Positions 24,895-33,522 of a stretch of DNA of 64,000 nucleotides are shown here, piece by piece. The position numbers and the translations under genes were made by a program. The stretch covers positions 186,001-250,000 of the forward strand of contig JAHHHY010000001.1 of the NCBI GenBank assembly GCA_019359125.1, given 5' to 3'. The number at the start of each line of letters is the position of its first letter. Position 1 is the first letter of the stretch. The notes under the pieces were generated by a model. That model worked only from the letters and a program-made list of their open reading frames with translations, was not told where the DNA came from and did no database searches. The DNA comes from Pleurocapsa minor GSE-CHR-MK 17-07R (lineage in GTDB: Bacteria > Chloroflexota > Anaerolineae > Aggregatilineales > Phototrophicaceae).

Positions 24895-27417
24895 TCAGGC
24901 CTGCGTGCTATCAGAAACGCCACCCGCCATGCCCCAGGCCTTGCCCAGTGCGCGGCTCAGCGCCAGGCTTTCCTGAAAGTACTGCGCGGCCGTGTCGTCT
25001 TCGCCCAGCTCGTAGGCCACATTGCCGAGGTTGTTCAGCACGCGCGCTTCCCCGGCCCCATCTGCCAGCCCGCGATACACGGCCAGGCTTTGCCCATACA
25101 ATGCCTGCGCCTGCGCAAATGATTCTGTGGCATAGGCGATGTCGCCCAGCCGCGACAGGATGCGCGCCTGCTCCGCTTCATCTGCGGCGTGCTGGGCACC
25201 CGCCAGCGCGGACTCAAACAGCACGGTGGCCGCCTGATACCCGCCCAGCCCAAGATGGGCCTCCGCGAGCTGCGCCTGAATATGGGCGATATTGACCTCT
25301 GGTGGCGTAATGCCCAGATCGGCCAGGGCCAGGATGCGCTCGTACAGCCTGAGGGCCTCGGTATACGACCCGTGGGGCAGGGCGTAGTCTGCGGCAAGAC
25401 GTGCGAACACAACTTCGCGCTCGTGGTTGCCGCTGGCGCCCCAGTGATATGCCAATGAGGCGAGCTTTTCCGGGGTGGGGCCATACTGCTGCTCGATAAT
25501 TTGCGCGATCTTTGCGTGCGCCGATCGCTGTTCATCTGGCGAGAGCTGTTCCTGCAGGCGATCACGCACGCGCTCGTGCGAGAAGCGCCAGACGGGATTC
25601 TGGTATTCCAGCACCGAGGCATTGGCACCGTCAGAAATCCAGTCATCAATCGGATAGTCCAGCGCGTCAAGACCGCCAAGCACACGAAAGTCGAGCGTGC
25701 GCCCGGCCACTGCTGCTATGCTGAGCAGCCTCAGCGCGCGCTGTGGCACCCGCCCGACGCGATGGGCGATGATGTTGTCGATGCTGCCGCTGGTGACAAT
25801 CGCCGGAATCTCGACGGTAGCGATTTTACCGAATTCACCGGCTTGGTTGGCCAGTGCGCGAATCATCTCGATCAGAAAGAAGGCATTGCCCTCGGTTTCT
25901 TCCTGCAGCACGCGAATCAGCCGTGGGCTGGCAAGCTGGTTGCCCAGGATGCCTGAGGCCAGCTGGCCCACTTCCTCGTTGGACAGGCGCATCAGCCGGA
26001 TTTCATTCATCCATCTCAGGTGCGCCGAGGCCGCCGCGATTTCCTCGTCGCGCACAGACGCGACGATCATCATGGGCAGGCTGCTGATATTCTGTGTCAG
26101 CAGCGCCAGCACAGCCAGATTATCCGGCGTGCTCCAGTGAATATCCTCAAGAATGACGACCACCACTCCAGACGCGCGCGCCAGGGACTTGCGCAGCAGA
26201 TTGGCCAGCTTCAGGGGGGTGATGCCCTGAGCCTGCGCTGTCTCAGTGGCGGAGAGTGCTTCGGTGCGCGTGATCGTGCTGACGATGGCGCGTTCCTCGT
26301 CGCTGAGTTCCGTCAGCATAGGCAGCCAGTTCAGCAGGGGCTGCCATAACTGAAACGGGCGCGCGCCCTGGTTTTCGGCATTGGCGCGGATGACGGTGGC
26401 CCCCGCCACCATCGCGTGGATGCGTGCTTCTTCCAGCAGGCGGGTCTTGCCGACGCCGCTTTCGCCGCTGACGACCCAGGCGCTCCCTGTGCCACGCCGT
26501 GCGCTGTCCAGCCCGCCCAGCAGCCGCTCAAACTCTGCACGGCGGCCTACCATCTGCACAGATTGCAGATAGCTTTCGCGCATCTCCAGTGTTTCGGGTG
26601 GGACGGGTATCTTCGCGGCCGATGCCAGCGCCAGAATCGCATGATTGGCGCTTTCGAAGCGTTCCTCAGGCAGCTTTGATAGCAGCTGGCGCACGACGAC
26701 GTTCAGCCCCAGCTCCATGTCCAGCGCCGATAAATCAGGCTCAGAGTACAGAATCTGCTTGATCATGCGGCTGACATCGCGCCGGTCATACGGGTGCTGG
26801 CCAAGCAGCATTTCATACATGATGATGCCGACCGAGTACAGGTCAGACGCGGGTGTAATGGCTCCGCCCGCCAGCACTTCGGGCGCCAGATACGCCAGCG
26901 TGCCGGCTGTCGTGTGCGACCCATCCTGTCGTTCTCCGCCCATCAGCGACAGGCCGAAATCGAGCACTTTCACCTGGCCGTTGTGCACCAGCACATTGCT
27001 GGGCTTGACATCGCAGTGCACGATTTTGCGGTGATGCAGGTAGGCCAGTGCCTCAAGAAGCTGCATAATCAGCTCGGCACGGCGTTTCAACGGCTGGCCC
27101 GCGGCAGCCTCCAGGATATTCTGGCCTTCGGGGATCAGCTCCATGGTGAAAAAAGGCTGCTTGCTGCTGTCGAATCCGTAATCGAGTACCTGGATGATAT
27201 GCGGATGATGCACCGATGCCAGCAGCTTGAATTCCTGGGCCAGGCTTAGCCGCAGGTCGGCACTGCTGTTGATCGATGAGCTATCCTCATCAGCAATCGA
27301 CTGATGCACCTGCTTCAGGGCAACATATTGCTGGGTCAGCTGGTCGTAGGCACGATAGACCGTACCCATGCCGCCTGATCCAATGGGTGCTTCCAGCACA
27401 TAACGGGTGTTCGTCAC
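24895..27417 (-). CDS. Serine/threonine kinase fused to AAA-type ATPase and TPR domain
   Basis: 840 residues. The N-terminal kinase domain (about 1-265) has the P-loop IGSGGMG, the VALK lysine, catalytic HCDVKPSN and LDFGLS. The HRD Arg is Cys, so activation-loop control differs from RD kinases. Around residue 317 an AAA/STAND-type ATPase begins with GESGVGKTR. The C-terminal third is TPR-like helical repeats (ALYGQSLAVYRGLADGAGEA). It has no membrane helix and no LuxR DNA-binding end. I chose the GTG at 27417, 8 bp after the response-regulator stop, over a start inside that gene. It forms a unit with two CheY-like genes and probably integrates signals in a large scaffold. Confidence 0.87.
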   Translation of the reverse strand: MTNTRYVLEAPIGSGGMGTVYRAYDQLTQQYVALKQVHQSIADEDSSSINSSADLRLSLAQEFKLLASVHHPHIIQVLDYGFDSSKQPFFTMELIPEGQNILEAAAGQPLKRRAELIMQLLEALAYLHHRKIVHCDVKPSNVLVHNGQVKVLDFGLSLMGGERQDGSHTTAGTLAYLAPEVLAGGAITPASDLYSVGIIMYEMLLGQHPYDRRDVSRMIKQILYSEPDLSALDMELGLNVVVRQLLSKLPEERFESANHAILALASAAKIPVPPETLEMRESYLQSVQMVGRRAEFERLLGGLDSARRGTGSAWVVSGESGVGKTRLLEEARIHAMVAGATVIRANAENQGARPFQLWQPLLNWLPMLTELSDEERAIVSTITRTEALSATETAQAQGITPLKLANLLRKSLARASGVVVVILEDIHWSTPDNLAVLALLTQNISSLPMMIVASVRDEEIAAASAHLRWMNEIRLMRLSNEEVGQLASGILGNQLASPRLIRVLQEETEGNAFFLIEMIRALANQAGEFGKIATVEIPAIVTSGSIDNIIAHRVGRVPQRALRLLSIAAVAGRTLDFRVLGGLDALDYPIDDWISDGANASVLEYQNPVWRFSHERVRDRLQEQLSPDEQRSAHAKIAQIIEQQYGPTPEKLASLAYHWGASGNHEREVVFARLAADYALPHGSYTEALRLYERILALADLGITPPEVNIAHIQAQLAEAHLGLGGYQAATVLFESALAGAQHAADEAEQARILSRLGDIAYATESFAQAQALYGQSLAVYRGLADGAGEARVLNNLGNVAYELGEDDTAAQYFQESLALSRALGKAWGMAGGVSDSTQA

Positions 27418-27424
27418 GCCTTTG

Positions 27425-27787
27425 CTAGCCTTTGCCCAGCAGGGCCTCGATTTTTTGAAGCAGGCTGTCAAACTTCACCGGCTTGGTTTCATAATCGTCG
27501 CAGCCGGCTTCAAGGCAGCGCTCACGATCGCCTGCAATGGCGTGGGCCGTGAGGGCGATGATAGGCATGGTGCCGCCAGCTGCGCGCACTGCACGTGTTG
27601 CCTCCCAGCCATCCATGATCGGCAGGCTCATGTCCATCAGCACCATATCTGGATGCTGTTCGATTGCCATCTTCACGCCCATCTCGCCATCGGTGGCGAT
27701 CAGGATTCCGAAACCACGTCGCTCCAGCCGCCGACTGAGCATGTCAAGGTTCATTTCGTTGTCTTCCACGATCAGAATTTTGTTCAC
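27425..27787 (-). CDS. Single-domain response regulator (CheY/DivK type)
   Basis: 120 residues comprising only a receiver domain. The acidic pair is in ILIVEDNEMN, the phospho-acceptor Asp in MVLMDMSLPIMDG, the Thr in IALTAHA and the Lys in YETKPVKF. There is no output domain, so it signals by protein contact. The start is a GTG with a GGCGGA-like ribosome site. It lies 8 bp before the multidomain kinase and about 55 bp after another receiver gene. That context suggests a common phosphorelay or scaffold, but no histidine kinase is encoded next to it. Confidence 0.9.
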   Translation of the reverse strand: MNKILIVEDNEMNLDMLSRRLERRGFGILIATDGEMGVKMAIEQHPDMVLMDMSLPIMDGWEATRAVRAAGGTMPIIALTAHAIAGDRERCLEAGCDDYETKPVKFDSLLQKIEALLGKG

Positions 27788-27842
27788 ACTCTATCCGCCT
27801 GAAACATAAACCAGTAAAGAAAAGCAGCGCGCAACACTACAG

Positions 27843-28403
27843 TTATAGTTGAAATTTCAGTTCTGCAAGAAATGCCTGAATATCCGCCAGCATTTCCTGT
27901 TGGTCGTTCGTAACGGGCCCAAGGTGTTCCCCAGCCAGATATTCAACTTTGCTGCGGATCGCATCAATCAGCATGAGCGCGGATTCCGTGTTGACCGGCC
28001 GAGCCGAGTCCGCCAGCATCCGTCGCCGTTCGAGGATGGCATTGACCCGCGCCTTCAGCAGGATCGGGTTAAACGGCTTAAACAGATAGTCTTCAGCGCC
28101 CAGCTCGATGCAGCGCACCACGCTGTCCAGCTCGTCCACCGCGGACACGACGATTACCGGGGTCGCGCGCAGTCGGCCTTCAGCTTTCATCGTTTCCAGC
28201 ACCTGATAGCCATTCATGCGCGGCATCATGATATCGAGCAGCATCAGGTCGTAGGTCGCCTGATCGATCATTTGCAACGCCTGATCGCCATCTTCGGCTG
28301 TATGCGCGTGGTGGCCCAGCCGCTCGACCCGGCGCTGCAGCACATCCCGATTCATTTCGTTGTCGTCAACAATAAGGATTAGTGCGCCAGACGATTCTGA
28401 CAT
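27843..28403 (-). CDS. Response regulator with short C-terminal helical extension
   Basis: 186 residues. The receiver domain (about 5-125) has LILIVDDNEMN, MLLDIMMPRMNG as phosphorylation site, VSAVDE and FKPFNP with the conserved Lys. The remaining 60 residues (MLIDAIRSKVEYLAGEHLGP) look helical and match no DNA-binding or enzymatic domain I know. I chose the ATG at 28403 (MSESSGA); the ORF extends 55 codons upstream without family similarity. It is 55 bp upstream of the second receiver gene on the same strand and belongs to the same signalling block. Confidence 0.85.
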   Translation of the reverse strand: MSESSGALILIVDDNEMNRDVLQRRVERLGHHAHTAEDGDQALQMIDQATYDLMLLDIMMPRMNGYQVLETMKAEGRLRATPVIVVSAVDELDSVVRCIELGAEDYLFKPFNPILLKARVNAILERRRMLADSARPVNTESALMLIDAIRSKVEYLAGEHLGPVTNDQQEMLADIQAFLAELKFQL

Positions 28404-28569
28404 AGTGGTGCATTTGCCTTTCGTGCACCCGGGCCGGGTATGATGCAGGATGTGCCCTGACTGCGCACAGCCGCAGCCTGTCCTATGATACAGCGTTGCA
28501 TCGCGAAAATTCTGTGAAAAATCACCGAATTTTATGAGATTCGTGCAGGCAATTGGCCGAATCACCACA

Positions 28570-28612
28570 AATTACAACAAAACCGACGCGTACGAGGGCG
28601 TCACGCGTCGGC
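28570..28612 (-). terminator. Terminator after the sigma-factor gene
   Basis: Minus-strand hairpin: CCGACGCGT pairs with ACGCGTCGG across an 11-base loop and is followed by TTTTGTTGTAATTTG. It lies about 45 bp after the sigma-factor stop and insulates it from the response-regulator genes. Confidence 0.8.
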
Positions 28613-28657
28613 TGAATCACATGTCAATAGGGGATGCCCGAAGCATCAAAAAGGATC

Positions 28658-29242
28658 CTAACTGGCCATAGCCAGCGGCATTGTCTCGCGCAGGTGGCGC
28701 ACCGCCAGGCTCTTTTCCTTGCGCACCAGGTCTTCGCTGATGCTGTACACGCGGGCAATCTCGTCAGTCTCGTAACCGGCCTGATACATCATCAGGATGC
28801 TGGCACGGCGCACAGGCAGTTCATCCAGCGCAGACTGCATGCTCTCGTTCTCTTTCCAGCGTTCCACGCGCGCATACTCGCGTGATGGTGCATGGTCTGG
28901 AAGATCGACATATTCTTCGATGGTCACCTCACGACGGTGCATCCGTGATGCCTCGAAGATCTTGTACTTGGCGATCACCTTCAGGAACGCATTGAAGGGC
29001 AGGTCGCGATCCTGATACTTGCCTGCTTCCACCTTCTGATATCCCGTGATGATTGTTTCCTGCAGGATATCGTCGTGATCGACATGCGTAAAATTCTTGA
29101 AGCGCAGAAAATTCATCAAAGCGTTGCGTCCGCCATTCTGCAGATACGCATTCCAGGCATCCTTGCGGTCCGCTGGATCGGGATTGTATACGGGGAGCAT
29201 GCGTTTGACATACTGGTCAAAGTGGACGGAATCATTCGCCAT
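28658..29242 (-). CDS. ECF-type RNA polymerase sigma factor
   Basis: 194 residues. Region 2 is visible at about 45-100 (HVDHDDILQETIITGYQKVE, FNAFLKVIAKYKIFEASRMHRRE). Region 4 is at about 130-185 (ALDELPVRRASILMMYQAGY, ETDEIARVYSISEDLVRKEKSLAVRHLRE), a helix-turn-helix that would read the -35 box. It lacks regions 1 and 3. The ATG at 29242 has AAGGAG upstream. It has its own promoter and terminator. No anti-sigma factor is adjacent; the nearby kinase/receiver block or the partner-switch genes could control it, which is inference. Confidence 0.85.
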   Translation of the reverse strand: MANDSVHFDQYVKRMLPVYNPDPADRKDAWNAYLQNGGRNALMNFLRFKNFTHVDHDDILQETIITGYQKVEAGKYQDRDLPFNAFLKVIAKYKIFEASRMHRREVTIEEYVDLPDHAPSREYARVERWKENESMQSALDELPVRRASILMMYQAGYETDEIARVYSISEDLVRKEKSLAVRHLRETMPLAMAS

Positions 29243-29405
29243 TTCGAGGAATCTCCTTAACACAGAATAGGACTATTCGACGTGCAAGGCGGGGACACAG
29301 CACCGGCAGCTTATCTGTATGACAAATGCCGCCAAATCTGTGACATGCGATCTACAAACGGGAACAGTGGCACGCACGAGCCTGTAGGCTGACTCGTATG
29401 CGCAC

Positions 29406-29434
29406 AGTATACATGCAGAACATAAATTCGACAA
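29406..29434 (-). promoter_or_regulatory. Promoter of the sigma-factor gene
   Basis: Minus-strand TTGTCG (29429-29434), a 17-bp spacer and TATACT (29406-29411). The predicted leader is about 155 bases and begins near a perfect 12-bp palindrome AGCCTGTAGGCT at 29379-29390, a possible operator. Confidence 0.6.
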
Positions 29435-29462
29435 GGGAGAAGTTATAACATCATGCTAACGG

Positions 29463-29480
29463 TTTCTGAGGGGTCAGAAA
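29463..29480. repeat. Perfect inverted repeat downstream of transglutaminase gene
   Basis: TTTCTGA and TCAGAAA arms flank a GGGG loop. It lies 33 bp beyond the transglutaminase stop and could end that transcript, but no T tract follows on the minus strand, so its role is open. Confidence 0.4.
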
Positions 29481-29513
29481 GGTTCACATTGTTTTTGTGT
29501 TCTGTGGCTGCCT

Positions 29514-30467
29514 TTACTGCTGGTGCTGGGCCTGCTGAGACTCGTCGTCATCCTCCGGCGTAATCGGATCCAGCGTCCAGCTTGTCACCGGCAGCAGGTC
29601 CTCGATGCGCTGTTCTACTTCCTCGCGACTGATTTTTACATCAACCGACAGGCTGCTTTCGGCGGTGCCCTTAAACAGGCCTTTGTTCGGCGGCACATCC
29701 AGATAGTCGCGGCCAATGGCGACGCGGATGTGTCGTTCTCCGGCGTGAATATTATTGGTAGGGTCAAAGCCGACCCAGCCAAGACCGGGCAGCATGGCTT
29801 CTACCCACGCATGTGATTCATCGGGCGTGGAGCGATCGGTCATGCGCTCATAGAACAGGTAGCCGCTGACATAACGCGCCGGAATACGCAGGCTGCGCAC
29901 CAGCGCGATCATAATCTGCGAGAAGTCCTGGCACACGCCTTTGCGCGATGCCAGCGCGACATCGATGGGGGAATCCACATCGGTGATGTCGCTGTCATAG
30001 GCAAACGACTCATAAATGCGCGAGGTTATTTCGCGCAGCAGCGAGAGCGGGTCGTCGCGCCGGACCACATTCAGCTCACTGGCCAGCGCCGCCAGCGCCG
30101 GGCTGGGCGCGGTATTCTGGCTGGGTGCGATGTAGTCGTAATAATCATGCGAGTCCACATGCGCGTCCAGTATGTCCCATGAATCAGGAGACAGTGCGTC
30201 GGGCAGATCGCTGGCGGGGTTCATCTCCACCAGCGACTCGGCCTGGATGAACAACTGCGCATGGCGGGCTGGCACGTCAAAGTAATGCACGATATTGCCC
30301 AGGTGATCGGCGTAGTTCAGCACGCGTGACGAAGGGTTGGTCGCCAGCTTGAAGCGCAGGCAGCGCTGGTGCGACTCCGTGCGCGGCTGCATCCGCACTT
30401 CCATCATGCTTTCGCTGACAGGCTGGGAATAGCGCAGGCGGGTGGTATGCATAATCTGATAGTACAT
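29514..30467 (-). CDS. Transglutaminase-like cysteine protease-fold protein
   Basis: 317 residues. An N-terminal beta-rich domain (about 1-130: IMHTTRLRYSQPVSESMMEV, a typical BTLCP-like start) precedes the transglutaminase core. The catalytic Cys179 is in KGVCQDFSQIM, His in DESHAWVE and Asp in GFDPTNN. This is the bacterial transglutaminase-like family that accompanies alpha-E and circularly permuted ATP-grasp proteins. The ATG at 30467 matches the family start MYYQI. It is the last gene of the three-gene operon. It is predicted to be a peptidase or amide-bond-forming enzyme acting on the product of the ATP-grasp protein; the product is unknown. Confidence 0.9.
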   Translation of the reverse strand: MYYQIMHTTRLRYSQPVSESMMEVRMQPRTESHQRCLRFKLATNPSSRVLNYADHLGNIVHYFDVPARHAQLFIQAESLVEMNPASDLPDALSPDSWDILDAHVDSHDYYDYIAPSQNTAPSPALAALASELNVVRRDDPLSLLREITSRIYESFAYDSDITDVDSPIDVALASRKGVCQDFSQIMIALVRSLRIPARYVSGYLFYERMTDRSTPDESHAWVEAMLPGLGWVGFDPTNNIHAGERHIRVAIGRDYLDVPPNKGLFKGTAESSLSVDVKISREEVEQRIEDLLPVTSWTLDPITPEDDDESQQAQHQQ

Positions 30468-30493
30468 GGGGCTGGCTCTCTCAGGATGCGCGG

Positions 30494-31456
30494 CTAATTG
30501 ACGAATTCGTCGGCGGGATACACGATAAACGCGCTGTAGATGGCGTTGTGAATCTGCGTGCACTGCGTCTGAATGGTCTCCAGATAATTGTGCAGCCCAT
30601 CGGCCAGGATTTCGTCCATCTGGGCGTAGTCCATCATGGCGCGCAGCTTGCCGGCCAATCGCGTGACATGGCGGGCGCGTTTGCTTTCGGTGCTGGCGGC
30701 AGCGGCCTGAATCGCGATTGTCAGGCGGTCGACCGAATAGCGCACCGTATGCGGGAAATCCGGATTGAGGATCAGGTATTCGGCTGTCAGGTCTGGTCGG
30801 ACGTCCGCAGTGTACACCTTGCAGTAGGCTTCATAGGCGGTGCAGCTCTTGAGCAGGCCCACCCATTCGAGGAAATTGAAATTGACCGTCTGGTCCAGGG
30901 CTGTCGCGGCAAACTGCTGATAGTGTGTGTCCACCAGCCGGGCGATCATATTCGCGCGTTCCAGAAAGCGACCCATCTGAATGAAGCTCCAGCCTTCGCC
31001 GTTGCTCATCGTGCTGTCGGTGATGCCCTGGAACAGATGGACGCCTTCTTTCACCGAGCGGAAAAACTCGTGCGGCTGGTCATTCCAGATGTCGCCGATG
31101 CTTGTCTGCTTCACCTGAAAGTACAGCCGGTTGATCTGCTCCCACATTTCCGAGCTGATCTGTTCACGCACATGGCGGGCATTCTCGCGCGCGGCTGAAA
31201 TGAATGACAGGATCGAGAACTCGTTGGAGGGGTCAAATGTCAGCCAGTGCGTCATCTCAAAGGCGTCCGGTTGGCCTGTCTCCAGCGGCGGCAAATGCAG
31301 GCTTTTGAGCAGGTGATTCCAGCGCCGCACCGGGTTGATTTCGGTCTGGTCCAGCATCAGATGAAGCTGTAGGTCAAGCAGCCGGGCGGTGTGTTCGGCA
31401 CGTTCCAGATAGCGGCTCATCCAGTACAGCGTGTCGCCAACGCGAGAGAGCATCAT
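30494..31456 (-). CDS. Alpha-E domain protein
   Basis: 320 residues, almost wholly alpha-helical. The N-terminus MLSRVGDTLYWMSRYLERAE is the signature of the alpha-E (DUF403) family. Other conserved elements are WSFIQMGRFLERANMIARL and NPDFPHTVRYSVD. No catalytic motif is known for the family. It occurs nearly always next to a type 2 circularly permuted ATP-grasp protein and a transglutaminase, and here lies between the two. It is thought to be a structural or substrate-binding partner. The start has two consecutive ATG codons after AAAGGAAAG. Confidence 0.92.
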   Translation of the reverse strand: MMLSRVGDTLYWMSRYLERAEHTARLLDLQLHLMLDQTEINPVRRWNHLLKSLHLPPLETGQPDAFEMTHWLTFDPSNEFSILSFISAARENARHVREQISSEMWEQINRLYFQVKQTSIGDIWNDQPHEFFRSVKEGVHLFQGITDSTMSNGEGWSFIQMGRFLERANMIARLVDTHYQQFAATALDQTVNFNFLEWVGLLKSCTAYEAYCKVYTADVRPDLTAEYLILNPDFPHTVRYSVDRLTIAIQAAAASTESKRARHVTRLAGKLRAMMDYAQMDEILADGLHNYLETIQTQCTQIHNAIYSAFIVYPADEFVN

Positions 31457-31484
31457 GACGGCTCTTTCCTTTTCATGCAGGTCT

Positions 31485-32954
31485 TTAGTTATTCAGCACC
31501 CAGGTATCTTTGCTGCCGCCGCCCTGTGACGAGTTGACCACCAGCGAGCCGCGCCGCAGCGCCACACGGGTGAGTCCGCCCGGCACGATCGTCACCTTGT
31601 CGCCGTCATACAGGATATACGGGCGCAGGTCGATGACGCGTGCCTCCACGCCGCTGTCAAACAGGCAGGGTGCGCGCGACAGCGCCAGGGTGGGCTGGGC
31701 AATATAATTGCGCGGGTCTGCGATCACGCGCCGGGCAAATTCTTCCTGCTCAGCTTTTGTGCTGTGCGGGCCGATCAGCATGCCATAACCACCGCTTTCA
31801 CCCACGGCCTTGACGACCAGCTTGTCGATGTTCTTCAGCACGTAATCCAGCGACTTCGGCTCATTCAGGCGATAGGTCTCGACATTGGGCAGGATGGCAT
31901 CTTCACCCAGGTAATAGCGGATGATCTCCGGCACATAGCTGTAAATGGCCTTGTCATCCGCGATGCCTGTGCCGATGGCATTGGCCAGCGCGACATTGCC
32001 CGCGCGATATACGTTGAGCAGGCCAGCCACGCCGAGGATGGAGTCGGAACGAAAGACCAGCGGATCAAGAAAATCGTCGTCCACGCGGCGATAAATCACA
32101 TCGACACGCTTCAGGCCGGCGGTCGTGCGCATGTACAGCACATTGTCGTGCACCAGCAGGTCGCGCCCTTCTACCAGCTGAATACCCATCTGGCGGGCCA
32201 GATAGGTATGCTCGAAATAGGCCGAGTTGTACACGCCTGGCGTGAGCAGCACGATGGTCGGGTCTTCGCGGCGGCGCGGGGCCAGGCTGCGCAGGGTGGC
32301 CAGCAGGCGCTGGCCGTAGTCATCGATCGGGCGCACGCCGTAGGCGCCGAAAATGCGCGGGAAGACATACTTCATCAGATGGCGATTGGCCAGCATATAC
32401 GATACGCCGCTGGGCACGCGCAGGTTATCTTCCAGCACGACGAACTGTCCGGTTTCATCGCGGACGATATCTGTGCCGGTCACCGCGGTATACACATCGT
32501 TCGGCACCGCGACGCCCTTCATCTGGCGCCGGTAGTGCTTGCAGGTGTAGATCATCTCGCGCGGGACGATGCCGTCATTCAGGATGTGCCCGTCGAAATA
32601 GATATCTTTCAGGAACAGATTGAGCGCGGTGATGCGCTGCGTCAGTCCGCGCTCGATCGTATCCCATTCGGCGCGGGTGATGATGCGCGGGATCAGATCG
32701 TAGGGGAATATCTTCTCCGTGCCGTCTTCATGGCCGTACACCGTGAAGGTGATGCCCTGATTGAGAAAGGTGATATCGGCGGCAGTCTTGCGGCGCTGAT
32801 ATTCTTCCGGCGTCAGGCGGATCAGCAGGTCATAGATATCCTGATAATGCGCGCGGGTGGAGCCATCTGCGGCGAACATCTCATCATAGGCATTGTCAAA
32901 TTCGTACTGCTGAAACGCGGGGACGCGTGGAATGGGCTGCGCGGGTTCGTCCAT
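31485..32954 (-). CDS. Circularly permuted type 2 ATP-grasp protein
   Basis: 489 residues of the CP-ATP-grasp (DUF404/DUF407) family. Visible family segments are [27 protein letters not shown] near the N-terminus, [20 protein letters not shown], and the C-terminal [18 protein letters not shown] and [17 protein letters not shown]-grasp enzymes join a carboxylate to an amine or thiol through an acyl phosphate. This type is predicted to make a peptide tag or small peptide together with the alpha-E and transglutaminase partners. It is first in the operon and divergent from the STAS gene. No substrate has been established for the family to my knowledge. Confidence 0.92.
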   Translation of the reverse strand: MDEPAQPIPRVPAFQQYEFDNAYDEMFAADGSTRAHYQDIYDLLIRLTPEEYQRRKTAADITFLNQGITFTVYGHEDGTEKIFPYDLIPRIITRAEWDTIERGLTQRITALNLFLKDIYFDGHILNDGIVPREMIYTCKHYRRQMKGVAVPNDVYTAVTGTDIVRDETGQFVVLEDNLRVPSGVSYMLANRHLMKYVFPRIFGAYGVRPIDDYGQRLLATLRSLAPRRREDPTIVLLTPGVYNSAYFEHTYLARQMGIQLVEGRDLLVHDNVLYMRTTAGLKRVDVIYRRVDDDFLDPLVFRSDSILGVAGLLNVYRAGNVALANAIGTGIADDKAIYSYVPEIIRYYLGEDAILPNVETYRLNEPKSLDYVLKNIDKLVVKAVGESGGYGMLIGPHSTKAEQEEFARRVIADPRNYIAQPTLALSRAPCLFDSGVEARVIDLRPYILYDGDKVTIVPGGLTRVALRRGSLVVNSSQGGGSKDTWVLNN

Positions 32955-33168
32955 ATTGTTGGTTTCACGTTCTCCGGCGTGCAGACTGCTTTGCGGCGGC
33001 TTATAATATTGGCGGGATTGTAGCGCACAAAATTAAAGTGTGCGGGCGCATTTTGCCCAAAGGCGCTGCCTGGTTTTTTGTCAGGAATTCCAATCCGCTG
33101 TCACCAGTTGACGCGTACGCACGTAAAGGTGGTTGTTACTGTGATAAATAGCGATGCGGAAGTGCAGC

Positions 33169-33522
33169 ATGCAGATTAAGCAGCGTGTGGTGAATCATGT
33201 GCTGGCGCTGCGCATTGACGGCCGACTGGAAGCCGCGACGCTGCATCAGTTGAAGGCAGTGCTGGCCGACGATACCCAATCGACACATTTTGTGTTTGAT
33301 ATGGCCCATACTAGCTTTATCGATTCGATGGGGCTGTCTTCGCTGGTGAGCGCGCTGAAGCTGGCGCGGTCACGCGGTGGAGAGCTGATCCTTGTCAATC
33401 CATCAGATGAAGTGCGAACGATCCTGGAACTGACGGCGATGGACAAGGTGTTTGCGACAGCGTCGAATGTCCAGAGTGCTATGGAGATGGCCGGCAAACA
33501 TGATGACCGAACAGCTCCTTAA
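33169..33522 (+). CDS. STAS-domain anti-sigma-factor antagonist
   Basis: 117 residues forming one STAS domain (SpoIIAA/RsbV type). The phosphorylation loop reads SFIDSMGLSSLVSALKLAR, with the Ser after Asp being the expected phospho-acceptor. The start may be ATG 33169 or the in-frame ATG 33154; neither has a strong ribosome site. It overlaps the phosphatase gene by 23 bases. With the SpoIIE-like phosphatase and the RsbW-like kinase that follow it makes a complete partner switch. When dephosphorylated it should bind the kinase and free the kinase's target. Confidence 0.88.
   Translation: MQIKQRVVNHVLALRIDGRLEAATLHQLKAVLADDTQSTHFVFDMAHTSFIDSMGLSSLVSALKLARSRGGELILVNPSDEVRTILELTAMDKVFATASNVQSAMEMAGKHDDRTAP

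Noticed and set aside
28404-28568. N-terminal extension of the 186-residue response regulator
   Set aside because: The added residues (IRPIACTNLIKFGDF) match no receiver domain, and ATG 28403 directly precedes the receiver fold.
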